A stretch of 64,000 bases of DNA from Serratia entomophila (GTDB lineage: Bacteria; Pseudomonadota; Gammaproteobacteria; Enterobacterales; Enterobacteriaceae): contig NZ_CP082787.1 in the NCBI RefSeq assembly GCF_021462285.1, forward strand, positions 1,736,001 to 1,800,000. The letters are read 5' to 3'. The notes below the pieces were generated by a model that saw only the letters and a program-made list of their open reading frames with translations, was not told where the DNA came from and did not search any database. Shown here in pieces: positions 41,260 to 51,702 of the stretch (its first letter is position 1; every line of letters begins with the position of its first letter). Made by a program: the position numbers and the translations under genes.

Positions 41260-41949
41260 ATGACGGCTACAGCCCCGGTGATAACCGTTGATGGACCAAG
41301 CGGCGCAGGCAAGGGCACCTTGTGTAAAGCCCTGGCCGAATCCCTTGGTTGGCGTTTGCTGGATTCCGGCGCGATTTATCGCGTGCTGGCGCTGGCGGCG
41401 TTGCATCATCAGGTGGATATCACTTCTGAGGAAGCGCTGGTTCCGCTGGCCGCACATCTCGATGTTCGCTTTCTTGCCCAGGATGGCAAGCTGCAGGTGA
41501 TTTTGGAAGGTGAGGACGTCAGCAACGAGATCCGCACCGAAACCGTCGGCAACACCGCTTCGCAGGCGGCTGCGTTCCCGCGGGTGCGCGAGGCGCTGTT
41601 GCGCCGCCAGCGCGCGTTTCGCGAAGCGCCGGGTCTGATTGCCGACGGCCGCGATATGGGCACCGTGGTGTTCCCGGACGCGCCGGTTAAGATTTTCCTC
41701 GACGCCAGCTCGGAGGAGCGCGCGCACCGCCGCATGCTACAGTTGCAGGAAAAGGGCTTTAATGTTAACTTTGAACGTCTTTTAGCCGAGATAAAGGAAC
41801 GGGATGACCGTGACCGTAATCGGGCTATCGCGCCTCTGGTGCCCGCTTCCGACGCCCTCGTGCTGGATTCAACCCGCATGTCGATCGAGGAAGTCATCCG
41901 GCAAGCGCTGACGTATGCACAGAAAGTTTTGGCGTTGCCGCAGCAATAA
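41260..41949 (+). CDS. cmk: Cytidylate kinase
   Basis: Phosphorylates CMP and dCMP. The ATG at 41260 follows AAGGAGAGAG and gives 229 aa; the 36 codons upstream are not conserved. P-loop [10 protein letters not shown] (about 13-22), CMP-binding insert [16 protein letters not shown] and the [20 protein letters not shown] stretch are typical of the bacterial Cmk family. It is the gene before rpsA, as in E. coli. Confidence 0.97.
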   Translation: MTATAPVITVDGPSGAGKGTLCKALAESLGWRLLDSGAIYRVLALAALHHQVDITSEEALVPLAAHLDVRFLAQDGKLQVILEGEDVSNEIRTETVGNTASQAAAFPRVREALLRRQRAFREAPGLIADGRDMGTVVFPDAPVKIFLDASSEERAHRRMLQLQEKGFNVNFERLLAEIKERDDRDRNRAIAPLVPASDALVLDSTRMSIEEVIRQALTYAQKVLALPQQ

Positions 41950-42132
41950 GCGCGGCGGCGTTACTGGCTTTTTGTCATATTTGTCATAGAAGTATCGCAC
42001 TATATCGGGTAAAATTTTACCCCTGTAACCTAAACCCTGTCGGCATGGAGCCAATGGCGGGGTATGTGAAACAACCCCATTCGGCGGGACGCTAAATGGA
42101 CGTTAAACTAAAGAACCCTGAAGATTAACAAC

Positions 42133-43806
42133 ATGACTGAATCTTTCGCTCAACTCTTTGAAGAATCCTTAAAAGAAATCGAAACCCGCCCGGGTTCCAT
42201 CGTTCGCGGCGTAGTAGTTGCCATCGACAAAGACATCGTACTGGTTGACGCCGGTCTGAAGTCCGAGTCTGCCATCCCGGCTGAGCAATTCAAAAACGCA
42301 CAGGGCGAGCTGGAAATCCAGGTTGGCGACGAAGTTGACGTTGCTCTGGATGCTGTTGAAGACGGCTTCGGTGAAACTCTGCTGTCCCGTGAGAAAGCTA
42401 AGCGTCACGAAGCTTGGATCACGCTGGAAAAAGCCTACGAAGACGCTGAGACTGTAACCGGTGTTATCAACGGCAAAGTGAAGGGTGGCTTCACCGTCGA
42501 GCTGAACGGCATCCGCGCGTTCCTGCCAGGTTCCCTGGTTGACGTGCGTCCGGTACGTGACACTCTGCACCTGGAAGGCAAAGAGCTTGAGTTCAAAGTC
42601 ATCAAGCTGGACCAGAAACGCAACAACGTTGTTGTTTCTCGCCGTGCGGTTATCGAATCCGAAAACAGCGCAGAACGCGATCAACTGCTGGAAAACCTGC
42701 AGGAAGGCATGGAAGTTAAAGGTATCGTTAAGAACCTTACTGACTACGGTGCATTCGTTGATCTGGGCGGCGTAGACGGCCTGCTGCACATCACTGACAT
42801 GGCTTGGAAACGCGTTAAGCACCCAAGCGAAATCGTCAACGTTGGCGATGAAATCACTGTTAAAGTGCTGAAGTTCGACCGCGAGCGTACCCGTGTTTCC
42901 CTGGGCCTGAAACAGCTGGGCGAAGATCCATGGGTCGCTATCGCGAAACGTTACCCAGAAGGCACCAAGCTGACTGGCCGCGTGACCAACCTGACTGATT
43001 ACGGCTGCTTCGTAGAAATCGAAGAAGGCGTTGAAGGTCTGGTACACGTTTCTGAAATGGATTGGACCAACAAAAACATCCATCCGTCCAAAGTTGTTAA
43101 CGTGGGCGACGTAGTGGAAGTTATGGTTCTGGACATCGATGAAGAACGTCGTCGTATCTCCCTGGGCCTGAAGCAGTGCAAAAACAACCCATGGCAGCAA
43201 TTCGCAGAAACCCACAACAAGGGCGACCGCGTTGAAGGTAAAATCAAGTCTATCACTGACTTCGGTATCTTCATCGGCCTGGACGGCGGCATCGACGGCC
43301 TGGTTCACCTGTCTGACATCTCCTGGAACGTTGCAGGCGAAGAAGCAGTGCGTGAATACAAGAAAGGCGACGAAATCGCAGCGGTTGTTCTGCAGGTTGA
43401 CGCAGAGCGCGAGCGTATCTCCCTGGGCGTGAAGCAGCTGGCTGAAGACCCGTTCAATAACTACCTGTCTATGAACAAGAAAGGTACTATTGTTACTGGT
43501 AAAGTCACTGCAGTTGACGCCAAAGGTGCTACAGTTGAATTAGCAGGCGGCGTAGAAGGTTACCTGCGTGCATCTGAAGCCTCTCGCGACCGCATTGAAG
43601 ATGCAACCCTGGTTCTGAACGTAGGTGACGAAGTTGAAGCCAAATTCACCGGCGTTGACCGTAAGAACCGCGTTGTAAGCCTGTCCGTACGTGCTAAGGA
43701 CGAAGCTGACGAGAAAGACGCCATCGCTACTGTTAACAACAAACAGGAAGAAGGCAACTTCTCTAACGCAATGGCTGAAGCTTTCAAAGCGGCTAAAGGC
43801 GAGTAA
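42133..43806 (+). CDS. rpsA: 30S ribosomal protein S1
   Basis: The largest 30S protein, which binds mRNA and promotes initiation on weak ribosome sites. It is 557 aa, identical in length to E. coli S1. Six S1/OB-fold repeats can be followed by the recurring core (for example [71 protein letters not shown]; each cited in part). The gene uses optimised codons (GTT, GCT, GAA, CTG, AAA) and is visibly less GC-rich than its neighbours, as expected for very high expression. The 183-bp leader probably holds the S1 autoregulatory structure. Confidence 0.99.
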   Translation: MTESFAQLFEESLKEIETRPGSIVRGVVVAIDKDIVLVDAGLKSESAIPAEQFKNAQGELEIQVGDEVDVALDAVEDGFGETLLSREKAKRHEAWITLEKAYEDAETVTGVINGKVKGGFTVELNGIRAFLPGSLVDVRPVRDTLHLEGKELEFKVIKLDQKRNNVVVSRRAVIESENSAERDQLLENLQEGMEVKGIVKNLTDYGAFVDLGGVDGLLHITDMAWKRVKHPSEIVNVGDEITVKVLKFDRERTRVSLGLKQLGEDPWVAIAKRYPEGTKLTGRVTNLTDYGCFVEIEEGVEGLVHVSEMDWTNKNIHPSKVVNVGDVVEVMVLDIDEERRRISLGLKQCKNNPWQQFAETHNKGDRVEGKIKSITDFGIFIGLDGGIDGLVHLSDISWNVAGEEAVREYKKGDEIAAVVLQVDAERERISLGVKQLAEDPFNNYLSMNKKGTIVTGKVTAVDAKGATVELAGGVEGYLRASEASRDRIEDATLVLNVGDEVEAKFTGVDRKNRVVSLSVRAKDEADEKDAIATVNNKQEEGNFSNAMAEAFKAAKGE

Positions 43807-43868
43807 TGACGGGGGGCGGTCTCTGGCCGCCCCGATACGGTAGTTTAGCTGCAAAGCTTGGAGGATCT

Positions 43869-44153
43869 ATGACCAAGTCTGAACTTATTGAAAGACTTGC
43901 TGGCCAGCAATCTCATGTACCGGCGAAGGCCGTTGAGGATGCAGTGAAAGAGATGCTCGAACATATGGCCGCAACATTGGCCGATGGCGAACGCATCGAG
44001 ATCCGCGGATTCGGCAGTTTTTCTCTTCACTACCGTGCTCCGCGTGTGGGTCGCAACCCGAAAACCGGCGACAAAGTTGAGCTGGACGGCAAGTACGTTC
44101 CTCACTTCAAGCCAGGCAAAGAGTTGCGTGACCGCGCCAATATCTACGGCTAG
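43869..44153 (+). CDS. ihfB: Integration host factor subunit beta
   Basis: The beta subunit of the DNA-bending protein IHF. It is 94 aa from ATG 43869 ([20 protein letters not shown]), after TTGGAGGATCT. The conserved arm [29 protein letters not shown] contains the DNA-intercalating proline of the NPKTG turn. It lies 62 bp after rpsA and ends at a strong terminator. Confidence 0.98.
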   Translation: MTKSELIERLAGQQSHVPAKAVEDAVKEMLEHMAATLADGERIEIRGFGSFSLHYRAPRVGRNPKTGDKVELDGKYVPHFKPGKELRDRANIYG

Positions 44154-44192
44154 TCACTGACTGCCCATAGAGTTGTTGCTTGTAAAGAATAT

Positions 44193-44222
44193 AAAACGGT
44201 GCCTTGGGGCGCCGTTTTTTTT
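44193..44222 (+). terminator. ihfB intrinsic terminator
   Basis: An 11-bp stem AAAACGGTGCC / GGCGCCGTTTT (one G-U pair) with a 4-nt loop and a run of eight T, 39 bp past the ihfB stop. Confidence 0.92.
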
Positions 44223-44438
44223 GCCTGTCGTTTAGCCTGCCTCACGCCCCCTTTTGCGCGCCGCGCCGCAGTTCAGCACGCCTGCGTGAAAACCGAAGAG
44301 TTAACCTGCAACATTCGCCGCATTGAGGCACAAAGGTGCTGGCGGCTGCCTTCATACGAATGAACAATCCTCTTTACCGATTGCAATGCATGGAGAGGGC
44401 CGATCAAAACCTCGCTGGATCTGGCGGTTATCGCCGTT

Positions 44439-46679
44439 GTGTGCGGAATTTTACCCCTGCTGGTGTTACCGCAGTTGCCCGATGGGTTAACCGCACTGCT
44501 GATGGTATTGCCCGCCAGCCTGCTGTTGCGTTCTCGCCGGGCAGCCTGGCAATTTATCGGATGGGGCGCTCTGGGTTTTCTGTGGGCGGTTTTCAACGCC
44601 GGCGGTCTGGTGGGGCAGGTAGAGAGGCTGAGCCGCGGGCCAGAGGTGACGGCGGTGGTGCAGGTTGTCAGCGTGAGGTTGACGCCCGCAGCCAGCAAAC
44701 AAACGCTGATGCGCATCGAACGGGTTAACGGCCGCTGGCTGACGCCGGCAATCACCTTCAGCACCCTTTGGCAACCGGCGTCGCCAGGCTTGTGCGCAGG
44801 GCAGCGCTGGCAGCTTCGGCTGCGGTTGAGGCCGGTGCACGGCAAACTGAACGAAGGTGGATTCGACAGCCAACGCTGGGCGATGGCGCAGCGCCAGCCG
44901 TTGACCGCGCAGGTAAAGCGCGCGGCGTTGCTGGACGGCCGCTGCAGCTGGCGCCAACGTATTATCAGCCACGCCGAGGGTAACATTGGCGACATGCATT
45001 ATAAATCGGTGCTGCTGGCGTTGGCGTTTGGCGAGAGAACGTCGCTGGATCCGGCGTTGCGCACCCTGATGCTGAAAACCGGCATCGCTCACCTGATGGC
45101 CATATCCGGCCTGCATGTGGCGATGGCGGCCATTTTGATCTGGGCGGCGCTGCGGGCAGTGCAACTGCTTTTGCCTGCGCACCTGATAGGCTACCGCTTT
45201 CCATTGATAGCCGGCTGGTTGGGCACCCTGGTCTATGTGTGGTTGGCCGGTGCTCAGCCGCCGGCGGTACGCACCGCTCTGGCGCTGACGCTGTGGACGT
45301 TGCTGCGCCTGCGCGGGATCCACTGCAGTTCCTGGCAGGTATGGCTGTGGTGTGTCGGCGCTATTCTTGTTTGCGATCCGCTGGGGGTATTATCCGACAG
45401 TTTCTGGTTATCGGTGTTGGCGGTCGGCTGCCTCATTTTCTGGTTCGAATGGGTACCGCTGAGCCACCGTTTTCGCACGGGCTGGTTCTGGGCGCCGGTG
45501 CGCTGGCTGCATCTTCAGTTTGGCATCACGCTGCTGCTGGTGCCGATGCAGGCGGCGTTGTTTCTTGGCCTGACGCTGACCTCGATGCCGGCCAACTTAT
45601 GGGCGGTGCCGGTGGTTTCGTTGGTGACGGTGCCGTTGATTTTGCTGGCGGTGATTTGCGGCGCCGTGCCAGCCTTGAGCAGCGGGCTATGGTGGCTGGC
45701 CGACTTGACGCTGTTGTGGGTCTTTACCCCGCTGCAGTATTTGCAGCGCGGCTGGATCGATTTGGGCGCTGCTTCTTTATTGGTGAGCGCGGCCGGCTGG
45801 CTGCTGGTTGTCTGTTGGCGTTTTCACTGGTGGTTACGTTATGCGCCGGGATGGGCCACGGTAGCGGTATGCTGCGTGCTGTGGCGGGAAAAAGATCCCG
45901 CCTACCGTTGGCGAGTCGACATGCTGGACGTGGGCCATGGCCTGGCGGTGGTGATTGAAAGAAACGGCAAAGGCATACTGTTCGACACTGGCGATCGCTG
46001 GGCGACGGGCAGCGCCGCCCAGCGTCATATCCTGCCGATGTTGAACTGGCGCGGTATCGAACTGGAACAGATCATCATCAGCCATGACCATCTGGACCAC
46101 ACCGGCGGTTTGCCGGAGATACGGCGGGCCTTTCCGCAGGCCAGCGTACGCAGCCCGATCCTTAACCGCGGTCATTTGCCCTGCGTGGCCGGTGAGCGCT
46201 GGCAATGGCAGTCGTTGCAATTTCAGGTGCTGTGGCCGCCAAAGGCGCTTAAAAGACCGGTTAATGACGATTCTTGCGTGATCCGCGTTGACGATGGCCG
46301 TTACAGCCTGCTGCTGACCGGCGATGTGGAAAAGAAAGCGGAGGCGCAACTGCTCAGGCTGCAGCGCGATCGGCTGGCGGTTACCTTATTGCAGGTGCCG
46401 CATCACGGCAGCAAGACCTCATCGACGCCACCTTTTTTGCGCGCGACGTCGCCGGAAGCAGCGTTGGCTTCAACATCCCGTTACAACAAATGGCGATTAC
46501 CCTCGGCCAAGGTTGTCGCCAGATACCTGGCAAATGACATCGTATGGCGCGATACTTCGCGCTCGGGTCAGTTATCCGTGCTTTTTTTCGACAACAATTG
46601 GCAAATTAAAGGCTTTCGTGAACAATTAATGCCCCGTTGGTACCATCAGCGGTTTGGCGTAGAGGGTGATAATGAGTAA
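44439..46679 (+). CDS. ycaI: ComEC/Rec2 family DNA-uptake channel protein (YcaI)
   Basis: A large polytopic membrane protein similar along its length to E. coli YcaI, a ComEC/Rec2 homologue that would carry single-stranded DNA across the inner membrane. It is 746 aa from GTG 44439. The layout is an N-terminal OB-like domain (GGFDSQRWAMAQRQPLTAQ), the competence domain (TGIAHLMAISGLHVAM then about eight helices) and a C-terminal metallo-beta-lactamase-like domain (DVGHGLAVVIERNGKGILFDTGDRW, SHDHLDHTGG, VPHHGSKTSS, each in part). The true start is unclear: homology continues to an ATC codon at 44403 that has a GGAGAGG ribosome site, while GTG 44439 has none. It lies upstream of msbA. Confidence 0.9.
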   Translation: MCGILPLLVLPQLPDGLTALLMVLPASLLLRSRRAAWQFIGWGALGFLWAVFNAGGLVGQVERLSRGPEVTAVVQVVSVRLTPAASKQTLMRIERVNGRWLTPAITFSTLWQPASPGLCAGQRWQLRLRLRPVHGKLNEGGFDSQRWAMAQRQPLTAQVKRAALLDGRCSWRQRIISHAEGNIGDMHYKSVLLALAFGERTSLDPALRTLMLKTGIAHLMAISGLHVAMAAILIWAALRAVQLLLPAHLIGYRFPLIAGWLGTLVYVWLAGAQPPAVRTALALTLWTLLRLRGIHCSSWQVWLWCVGAILVCDPLGVLSDSFWLSVLAVGCLIFWFEWVPLSHRFRTGWFWAPVRWLHLQFGITLLLVPMQAALFLGLTLTSMPANLWAVPVVSLVTVPLILLAVICGAVPALSSGLWWLADLTLLWVFTPLQYLQRGWIDLGAASLLVSAAGWLLVVCWRFHWWLRYAPGWATVAVCCVLWREKDPAYRWRVDMLDVGHGLAVVIERNGKGILFDTGDRWATGSAAQRHILPMLNWRGIELEQIIISHDHLDHTGGLPEIRRAFPQASVRSPILNRGHLPCVAGERWQWQSLQFQVLWPPKALKRPVNDDSCVIRVDDGRYSLLLTGDVEKKAEAQLLRLQRDRLAVTLLQVPHHGSKTSSTPPFLRATSPEAALASTSRYNKWRLPSAKVVARYLANDIVWRDTSRSGQLSVLFFDNNWQIKGFREQLMPRWYHQRFGVEGDNE

Positions 46680-46714
46680 AATAGGCCGCTATTTCTTCCG
46701 ATGCTGGTATTTGC

Positions 46715-48463
46715 ATGATGAATGATAAAGATCTCTCGACCTTGCAGACGTTCCGTCGACTCTGGCCGATGATCGCTCCTTTTAAGACCGGGCTGATTGT
46801 GGCCGCCATTGCGTTGATTTTGAACGCAGCTGGGGACACGCTGATGCTGTCTCTGCTTAAACCGCTATTGGACGATGGGTTTGGTAAAACCGACAGCACC
46901 GTGCTGATCTGGATGCCGCTGGTGGTTATCGGCCTGATGCTGATGCGCGGCGTCACCAGCTTTGTGTCAAGCTACTGCATTTCCTGGGTTTCCGGCATGG
47001 TGGTGATGCAAATGCGCCGCCGTTTGTTCGGCCATATGATGAGAATGCCGGTTTCCTTCTTTGACCAGCAGTCCACCGGCACGCTGTTGTCGCGCATTAC
47101 CTATGATTCCGAGCAGGTCGCCTCGTCTTCTTCCAGCGCGCTGGTGACCGTGGTGCGTGAAGGGGCGTCGATCATCGGCCTGTTCATCATGATGTTTTAT
47201 TACAGCTGGCAGCTGTCGGTGATTTTGATCGTGCTGGCGCCGATCGTGTCCCTCGCCATTCGCATGGTTTCCAAGCGCTTCCGTAATATCAGCAAAAACA
47301 TGCAAAACACCATGGGGCAGGTGACCACCAGCGCCGAGCAGATGCTGAAAGGGCATAAAGAAGTGCTTATCTTCGGCGGCCAACAGGTAGAAACCGAGCG
47401 CTTTAATTCGGTCAGCAACCGCATGCGTCAACAGGGCATGAAGCTGGTCTCCGCATCTTCCATTTCCGATCCGATCATTCAGCTGATCGCTTCGTTGGCG
47501 CTGGCGTTCGTGCTGTTTGCCGCCAGCTTCCCGAGCGTGATGGAAACCCTAACCGCCGGTACCATTACCGTGGTGTTCTCATCCATGATCGCCTTGATGC
47601 GCCCGCTGAAATCGCTGACTAACGTCAACGCCCAATTCCAGCGCGGCATGGCGGCCTGCCAGACGCTGTTCTCCATTCTGGATATGGAGCAGGAGAAAGA
47701 CACCGGTACCCGTGAAGTGGCCCGCGCCAAGGGCGATATCGAATTCCGCAACGTGACGTTCTACTACCCGGGTAAAGAGACGCCGGCGCTGCGCGATATC
47801 AACCTGAGCATTTCGGAAGGCAAAACGGTTGCGCTGGTAGGGCGTTCAGGGTCTGGCAAGTCGACCATCGCCAACCTGCTGACCCGCTTCTATGACATTC
47901 AGGAAGGCGAGATCCTGATGGATGGCCACGATCTGCGTGAATACACGCTGGCGTCGCTGCGCGATCAGGTGGCGCTGGTATCGCAGAACGTTCACCTGTT
48001 CAACGACAGCATAGCCAACAATATCGCCTACGCCCGCGAGGAGCGTTATAGTCGCGAAGAGATTGAGAAAGCGGCGCGCATGGCCTACGCGATGGACTTT
48101 ATCGATAAGATGGAGAATGGCCTGGACACGGTGATCGGCGAGAACGGCGTGATGCTGTCCGGCGGCCAGCGCCAGCGTATCGCCATTGCTCGCGCCCTGC
48201 TGCGCGACTGCCCGATCCTGATCCTGGATGAGGCCACCTCGGCACTGGATACCGAGTCTGAACGCGCCATCCAGGCGGCGCTGGACGAACTGCAGAAAAA
48301 CCGCACCTCGCTGGTGATCGCGCACCGCTTGTCGACCATCGAGAAGGCGGATGAAATACTGGTGGTGGAAGACGGCCGCATCGTCGAACGCGGTGAGCAT
48401 AATGAATTACTCGAGCAGAAAGGTGCCTATGCTCAGCTGCACCGCCTGCAGTTTGGTCAGTAA
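46715..48463 (+). CDS. msbA: Lipid A flippase MsbA
   Basis: A homodimeric ABC exporter that flips lipid A-core across the inner membrane. It is 582 aa, as in E. coli. Six transmembrane helices span about 1-310. The ATPase has Walker [10 protein letters not shown], signature [16 protein letters not shown] and Walker [13 protein letters not shown]. Its TAA overlaps the lpxK ATG by one base (TAATG), so the two are translated together. Confidence 0.99.
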   Translation: MMNDKDLSTLQTFRRLWPMIAPFKTGLIVAAIALILNAAGDTLMLSLLKPLLDDGFGKTDSTVLIWMPLVVIGLMLMRGVTSFVSSYCISWVSGMVVMQMRRRLFGHMMRMPVSFFDQQSTGTLLSRITYDSEQVASSSSSALVTVVREGASIIGLFIMMFYYSWQLSVILIVLAPIVSLAIRMVSKRFRNISKNMQNTMGQVTTSAEQMLKGHKEVLIFGGQQVETERFNSVSNRMRQQGMKLVSASSISDPIIQLIASLALAFVLFAASFPSVMETLTAGTITVVFSSMIALMRPLKSLTNVNAQFQRGMAACQTLFSILDMEQEKDTGTREVARAKGDIEFRNVTFYYPGKETPALRDINLSISEGKTVALVGRSGSGKSTIANLLTRFYDIQEGEILMDGHDLREYTLASLRDQVALVSQNVHLFNDSIANNIAYAREERYSREEIEKAARMAYAMDFIDKMENGLDTVIGENGVMLSGGQRQRIAIARALLRDCPILILDEATSALDTESERAIQAALDELQKNRTSLVIAHRLSTIEKADEILVVEDGRIVERGEHNELLEQKGAYAQLHRLQFGQ

Positions 48464-49443
48464 TGATTGAGCGCATCTGGTCCGGCAGCTCGCTGCTTTA
48501 TTTGGCGCTGCTGCCGCTGTCCTGGCTTTATGGGCTGGTCAGCGCGCTGATCCGCCTCAGCTATCGCTGCGGCCTGCGTAAAAGCTGGCGTGCGCCGGTG
48601 CCGGTAGTGGTGGTGGGCAACCTCACCGCCGGCGGCAACGGCAAGACACCGATGGTGATCTGGCTGGTGGAGCAACTGCAGCAGCGTGGCTACCGGGTTG
48701 GCGTGGTGTCGCGCGGATACGGCGGTAAATCTACGGTTTACCCGCTGGTGCTTGGCCCAAATACCACCACCCGCGAAGCGGGCGATGAACCGGTGCTGAT
48801 TTATCAGCGTACCGGGGCGCCGGTGGCTATTTCGCCGAACAGATCCGAAGCGGTGCAGGCGTTGCTGCAACAGCAGCGTCTGGATCTGGTGATCACCGAC
48901 GATGGGTTGCAGCATTATGCGCTGCAGCGTGACTTCGAGCTGGTGGTGATCGACGGTGTACGCCGCTTCGGCAATGGCTGGTGGCTGCCGGCCGGGCCGA
49001 TGCGTGAACGTGCTGCGCGTCTCAACAGCGTTGATGCGCGCGTTGCCAACGGCGGCGTGGCGCAGGCGGGGGAAATTGCCATGCGCCTGCAGGCGCGGGA
49101 GGCGGTCAATCTGCTCAGCGGTGAGCGTCGCCCGGCGGCCGAATTAACCCAGGTGGTGGCGATGGCGGGAATCGGCCACCCGCCGCGTTTTTTCGCTACG
49201 CTGGAAAAACTGGGGGTCGACGTCGAGCAGGAAGTGGCGTTTGCCGATCACCAGGAGTATCAGCTTTCGCAGCTGGCTGCACTGACGCCCGCCGGGCAAA
49301 CGCTGCTGATGACGGAGAAGGACGCGGTGAAATGCCGCGCTTTTGCTCAGCCCAACTGGTGGTATCTGCCGGTTGATGCGGTATTGCCACCCGGCCAGGC
49401 TGAACAACTGCTGCAAGGCATTGAAAAGTTGCTGGCTCAATAA
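48463..49443 (+). CDS. lpxK: Tetraacyldisaccharide 4'-kinase
   Basis: Adds the 4' phosphate to the lipid A disaccharide at the inner face of the inner membrane. It is 326 aa. A single N-terminal membrane helix ([20 protein letters not shown]) is followed by a P-loop NTPase with Walker [16 protein letters not shown] and the DDGLQHYAL motif. It is translationally coupled to msbA, whose product exports the matured lipid. Confidence 0.97.
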   Translation: MIERIWSGSSLLYLALLPLSWLYGLVSALIRLSYRCGLRKSWRAPVPVVVVGNLTAGGNGKTPMVIWLVEQLQQRGYRVGVVSRGYGGKSTVYPLVLGPNTTTREAGDEPVLIYQRTGAPVAISPNRSEAVQALLQQQRLDLVITDDGLQHYALQRDFELVVIDGVRRFGNGWWLPAGPMRERAARLNSVDARVANGGVAQAGEIAMRLQAREAVNLLSGERRPAAELTQVVAMAGIGHPPRFFATLEKLGVDVEQEVAFADHQEYQLSQLAALTPAGQTLLMTEKDAVKCRAFAQPNWWYLPVDAVLPPGQAEQLLQGIEKLLAQ

Positions 49444-49449
49444 CTGAAC

Positions 49450-50856
49450 CTACCCCTCCAGCGCGCTAAGCCCCAGGGCTTGCGCGCAGGCCGCCAGCGA
49501 ACGTTGCTGTGTTTGCCGATATAACCCCAGCTCATCGATCACTTCCGCCCCCAGGGCCTGTTCAAAAGCGGCCCGGCTTGAGGCTGCATTGTACTGTGCA
49601 TGGCTGCTGTCCCCCAGATTGGACTGGAAAATGCCCGCCGCGCTGACCGGCAGAAAATCTTCGTATACCAGCGGCTGGAAGCGGATATATTCCTTCTCGA
49701 TCAGCTGTTCCAGCGAACTGTGCTTGTCCAACGATTCTTTGGCCGCCAGCCCGCACTCGGTGGGGAAATAGCGGAACCAGGCGAGCTGCTGTTCACGCAG
49801 GGTGGCGTAGTCATCCGGAAATGCCTGGAAGTTTTCGGCCAACAGCTGATTGTAGCGTTCGGCGTTCTTTTCGCTCGGCGGCGCCTGCAGCGCGTCATTG
49901 GTCGCCTGCAGCAGGCGGTCATAGAGCGCGCGCCCTTTGGGCGTCAAGGCCACACCGCGCTGTTCGATTTCGCCGAAGCGGGCGGTATGATGGCCGGCGG
50001 TAGCGCTGCCGTCATGTTCAACGAAGTCGACGCTTTCTTCCAGCGCTTTGAAACTGGTCTGGCGCAGCAGAATAGGGCGGCGGCGCGGCGGCGGGCCTTC
50101 GATAACCGCTTTCGGCGTGATGCCGTGGCCGGGCATCGCCTGCTGAACACGGTCAATATCCAGCGTGCGCGGCGTCAGGTGGTTTATGTGCGGCCCTTTG
50201 AACGCCACCACGTCGGCGATTAACCGATGCTGATCGTGCAGTTGCTGGTATTCGGCGGCGCTGACCGTCGCCTTGCTGTGCCAACGGAAAGTTTCCAGCG
50301 CCTGCTCCACGAACTCTTGCGCCTGCGCGTCGTCCAGTCCGCCTTGCGCTTCGTGCAGTACGATCAGTTCCAACGCGCGCTCGGTGAAGATGCGGCGGCG
50401 GGCCAGCAGGCGCTGCGCCAGCTCTCGCAGTTCGGCGTTCTCAATCAGCTCCAGGCGTAGCAGAGAGGTAAATACGCGGAACGGGCTGGCCTGCAGCGCG
50501 TCTTCGTGCACGGCGCGAAAGGCGGTGGAGTGAACCGGTACGCCCGCCACGGCCAGATCGTAATAACCGACCGGTTGCATGCCCATCACGCTGAACAAGC
50601 GCCGAAGGGTGGCCAGTTCGGCCGCGGTGCCGACCCGGATAGCGCCGTGGCGCTCCATGGCCAGCCGCGCAATTTCGCCGGTAATTTGCAGCTGATGAGC
50701 CAATGCGGCGTCTTCACGCAGGACCTGTCGGTTGGTTTCCGCGACCAGCTCCAGCAGATCGCCGTACAGAGGCACCTCTTTCTGGTACATATCTGACATG
50801 GCGTGGGAGAATCTGGCGCGGATTTCATTCGGTGAGACGAACTGCTGGGCGGTCAT
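49450..50856 (-). CDS. 2-oxoadipate dioxygenase/decarboxylase family protein (YdcJ/HglS, DUF1338)
   Basis: 468 aa, similar to E. coli YdcJ and to the HglS family. HglS enzymes are iron-dependent and convert 2-oxoadipate to D-2-hydroxyglutarate in lysine breakdown. Probable metal ligands are H109 (VHSTAFR), H227 (GPHINHLTPR) and a glutamate in FGEIEQRG (about 297-299). The start ATG 50854-50856 was chosen because AAGGAG sits 8 nt before it; an ATG two codons earlier is too close to that site. It ends 6 bp from the convergent lpxK. E. coli carries ydcJ elsewhere, so this is a different location. No other lysine catabolism gene is adjacent. Confidence 0.85.
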   Translation of the reverse strand: MTAQQFVSPNEIRARFSHAMSDMYQKEVPLYGDLLELVAETNRQVLREDAALAHQLQITGEIARLAMERHGAIRVGTAAELATLRRLFSVMGMQPVGYYDLAVAGVPVHSTAFRAVHEDALQASPFRVFTSLLRLELIENAELRELAQRLLARRRIFTERALELIVLHEAQGGLDDAQAQEFVEQALETFRWHSKATVSAAEYQQLHDQHRLIADVVAFKGPHINHLTPRTLDIDRVQQAMPGHGITPKAVIEGPPPRRRPILLRQTSFKALEESVDFVEHDGSATAGHHTARFGEIEQRGVALTPKGRALYDRLLQATNDALQAPPSEKNAERYNQLLAENFQAFPDDYATLREQQLAWFRYFPTECGLAAKESLDKHSSLEQLIEKEYIRFQPLVYEDFLPVSAAGIFQSNLGDSSHAQYNAASSRAAFEQALGAEVIDELGLYRQTQQRSLAACAQALGLSALEG

Positions 50857-51382
50857 GCGCATAGCTCCTTGATTCAGCATAATCTGAAAAATAGTTATTT
50901 TGGCGGTAAAAGTGCTGGCCGACAGGCCGTCCGCCTTGTTTTCACCTCAAGTTTAGCCATCTCGCCTTGGATTTGTTATAGGCTGGGCAAGCATATTAGA
51001 TTTTTATGCGTTAGCTCTCATTTGCTGCCGGTTTATTGCCAATAATTTGCCGCTCCGCAGGGCAAAAATCGCCGTGCCTGCAGGTTTTTTTGAAAATTAA
51101 TTCATTCGCAATCATAGACATAAAAACAAAACAGACCGAATGGTAAAATTAACGCAATAAACCGCTTGTGCATTCACCAGATTTATGAGTAAATGAATAA
51201 CGGCCTGTGATACAGACCTATTTATGTTCGAGTTTAGAGTTAAGCAGTTCCTCCAAAAACGTTATCATTTGATTCCGCTTCAAAGACGAACCTTCTAAGT
51301 ACCTCCCATAAGTAATGTTTCTGAAAACGGCCACGATTGCCTCTTATGGCAGGTTTTGTAATATATTTAAAAGGTAAAAGTA
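50857..51382. promoter_or_regulatory. ydcJ-like / csp divergent region with cold-shock leader
   Basis: 526 bp without a gene and strongly AT-rich. The left part must hold the promoter for the YdcJ-family gene. The right part, from about 51200 to the csp ATG at 51383, resembles the cspA 5' UTR and is annotated separately. Confidence 0.6.
51206..51382 (+). promoter_or_regulatory. cspA-like cold-shock mRNA leader with cold box
   Basis: TGTGATACAGA at 51206-51216 matches the cspA-family cold box (TGACGTACAGA) at 8 of 11 positions, including the TACAGA core, and is followed by CC as in cspA. A CTTCAAAGACGAAC stretch (from about 51279) and the final AAAAGGTAAAAGTA before ATG also echo the cspA leader. 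The 177-nt length is close to the 159-nt leader of E. coli cspA, which refolds on cooling to expose the ribosome site. Confidence 0.65.
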
Positions 51383-51592
51383 ATGTCTAAGAAAACGGGT
51401 CAGGTGAAGTGGTTCAACGAAAGCAAAGGTTTTGGTTTCATTGAGCAGAACGACGGCGGCAAAGATGTATTCGTACACTTCTCCGCAATCGCCACCGACG
51501 GTTTCAAAACCCTGGCTGAAGGCCAGCGTGTTGAGTACAGCATCCAGGACAGCCCGCGCGGGCCGGCTGCCGCCAACGTAGTTGCTCTGTAA
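51383..51592 (+). CDS. Major cold-shock protein, CspA family
   Basis: 69 aa, one cold-shock domain: [17 protein letters not shown] (RNP1) and DVFVHFSAI (RNP2) are intact, with the C-terminal [10 protein letters not shown]. It is an RNA chaperone that melts secondary structure at low temperature. The cspA-like leader suggests cold induction at the level of mRNA structure. Several enterobacterial paralogues are this similar, so no specific symbol is assigned. Confidence 0.93.
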   Translation: MSKKTGQVKWFNESKGFGFIEQNDGGKDVFVHFSAIATDGFKTLAEGQRVEYSIQDSPRGPAAANVVAL

Positions 51593-51679
51593 GTAAACAG
51601 GGAACGCGTATAGAGATCTTAATACAACCATGAAGAGGCGCCGCGCCGATTCATTGCGGAAGATATTAAGTTCAACAAG

Positions 51680-51702
51680 CCCGCCATAGTGCGGGTTTTT
51701 TT
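51680..51702 (+). terminator. Terminator of the first csp gene
   Basis: A 5-bp GC stem CCCGC / GCGGG with a 6-nt loop, then seven T and a further T-rich run. It separates the two csp genes. Confidence 0.75.

Noticed and set aside
44336..44728. A 130-codon frame overlapping the start of ycaI, including ATG 44390
   Set aside because: Its product is low-complexity and unlike any family, while the ycaI frame shows strong similarity from about 44403 onward.
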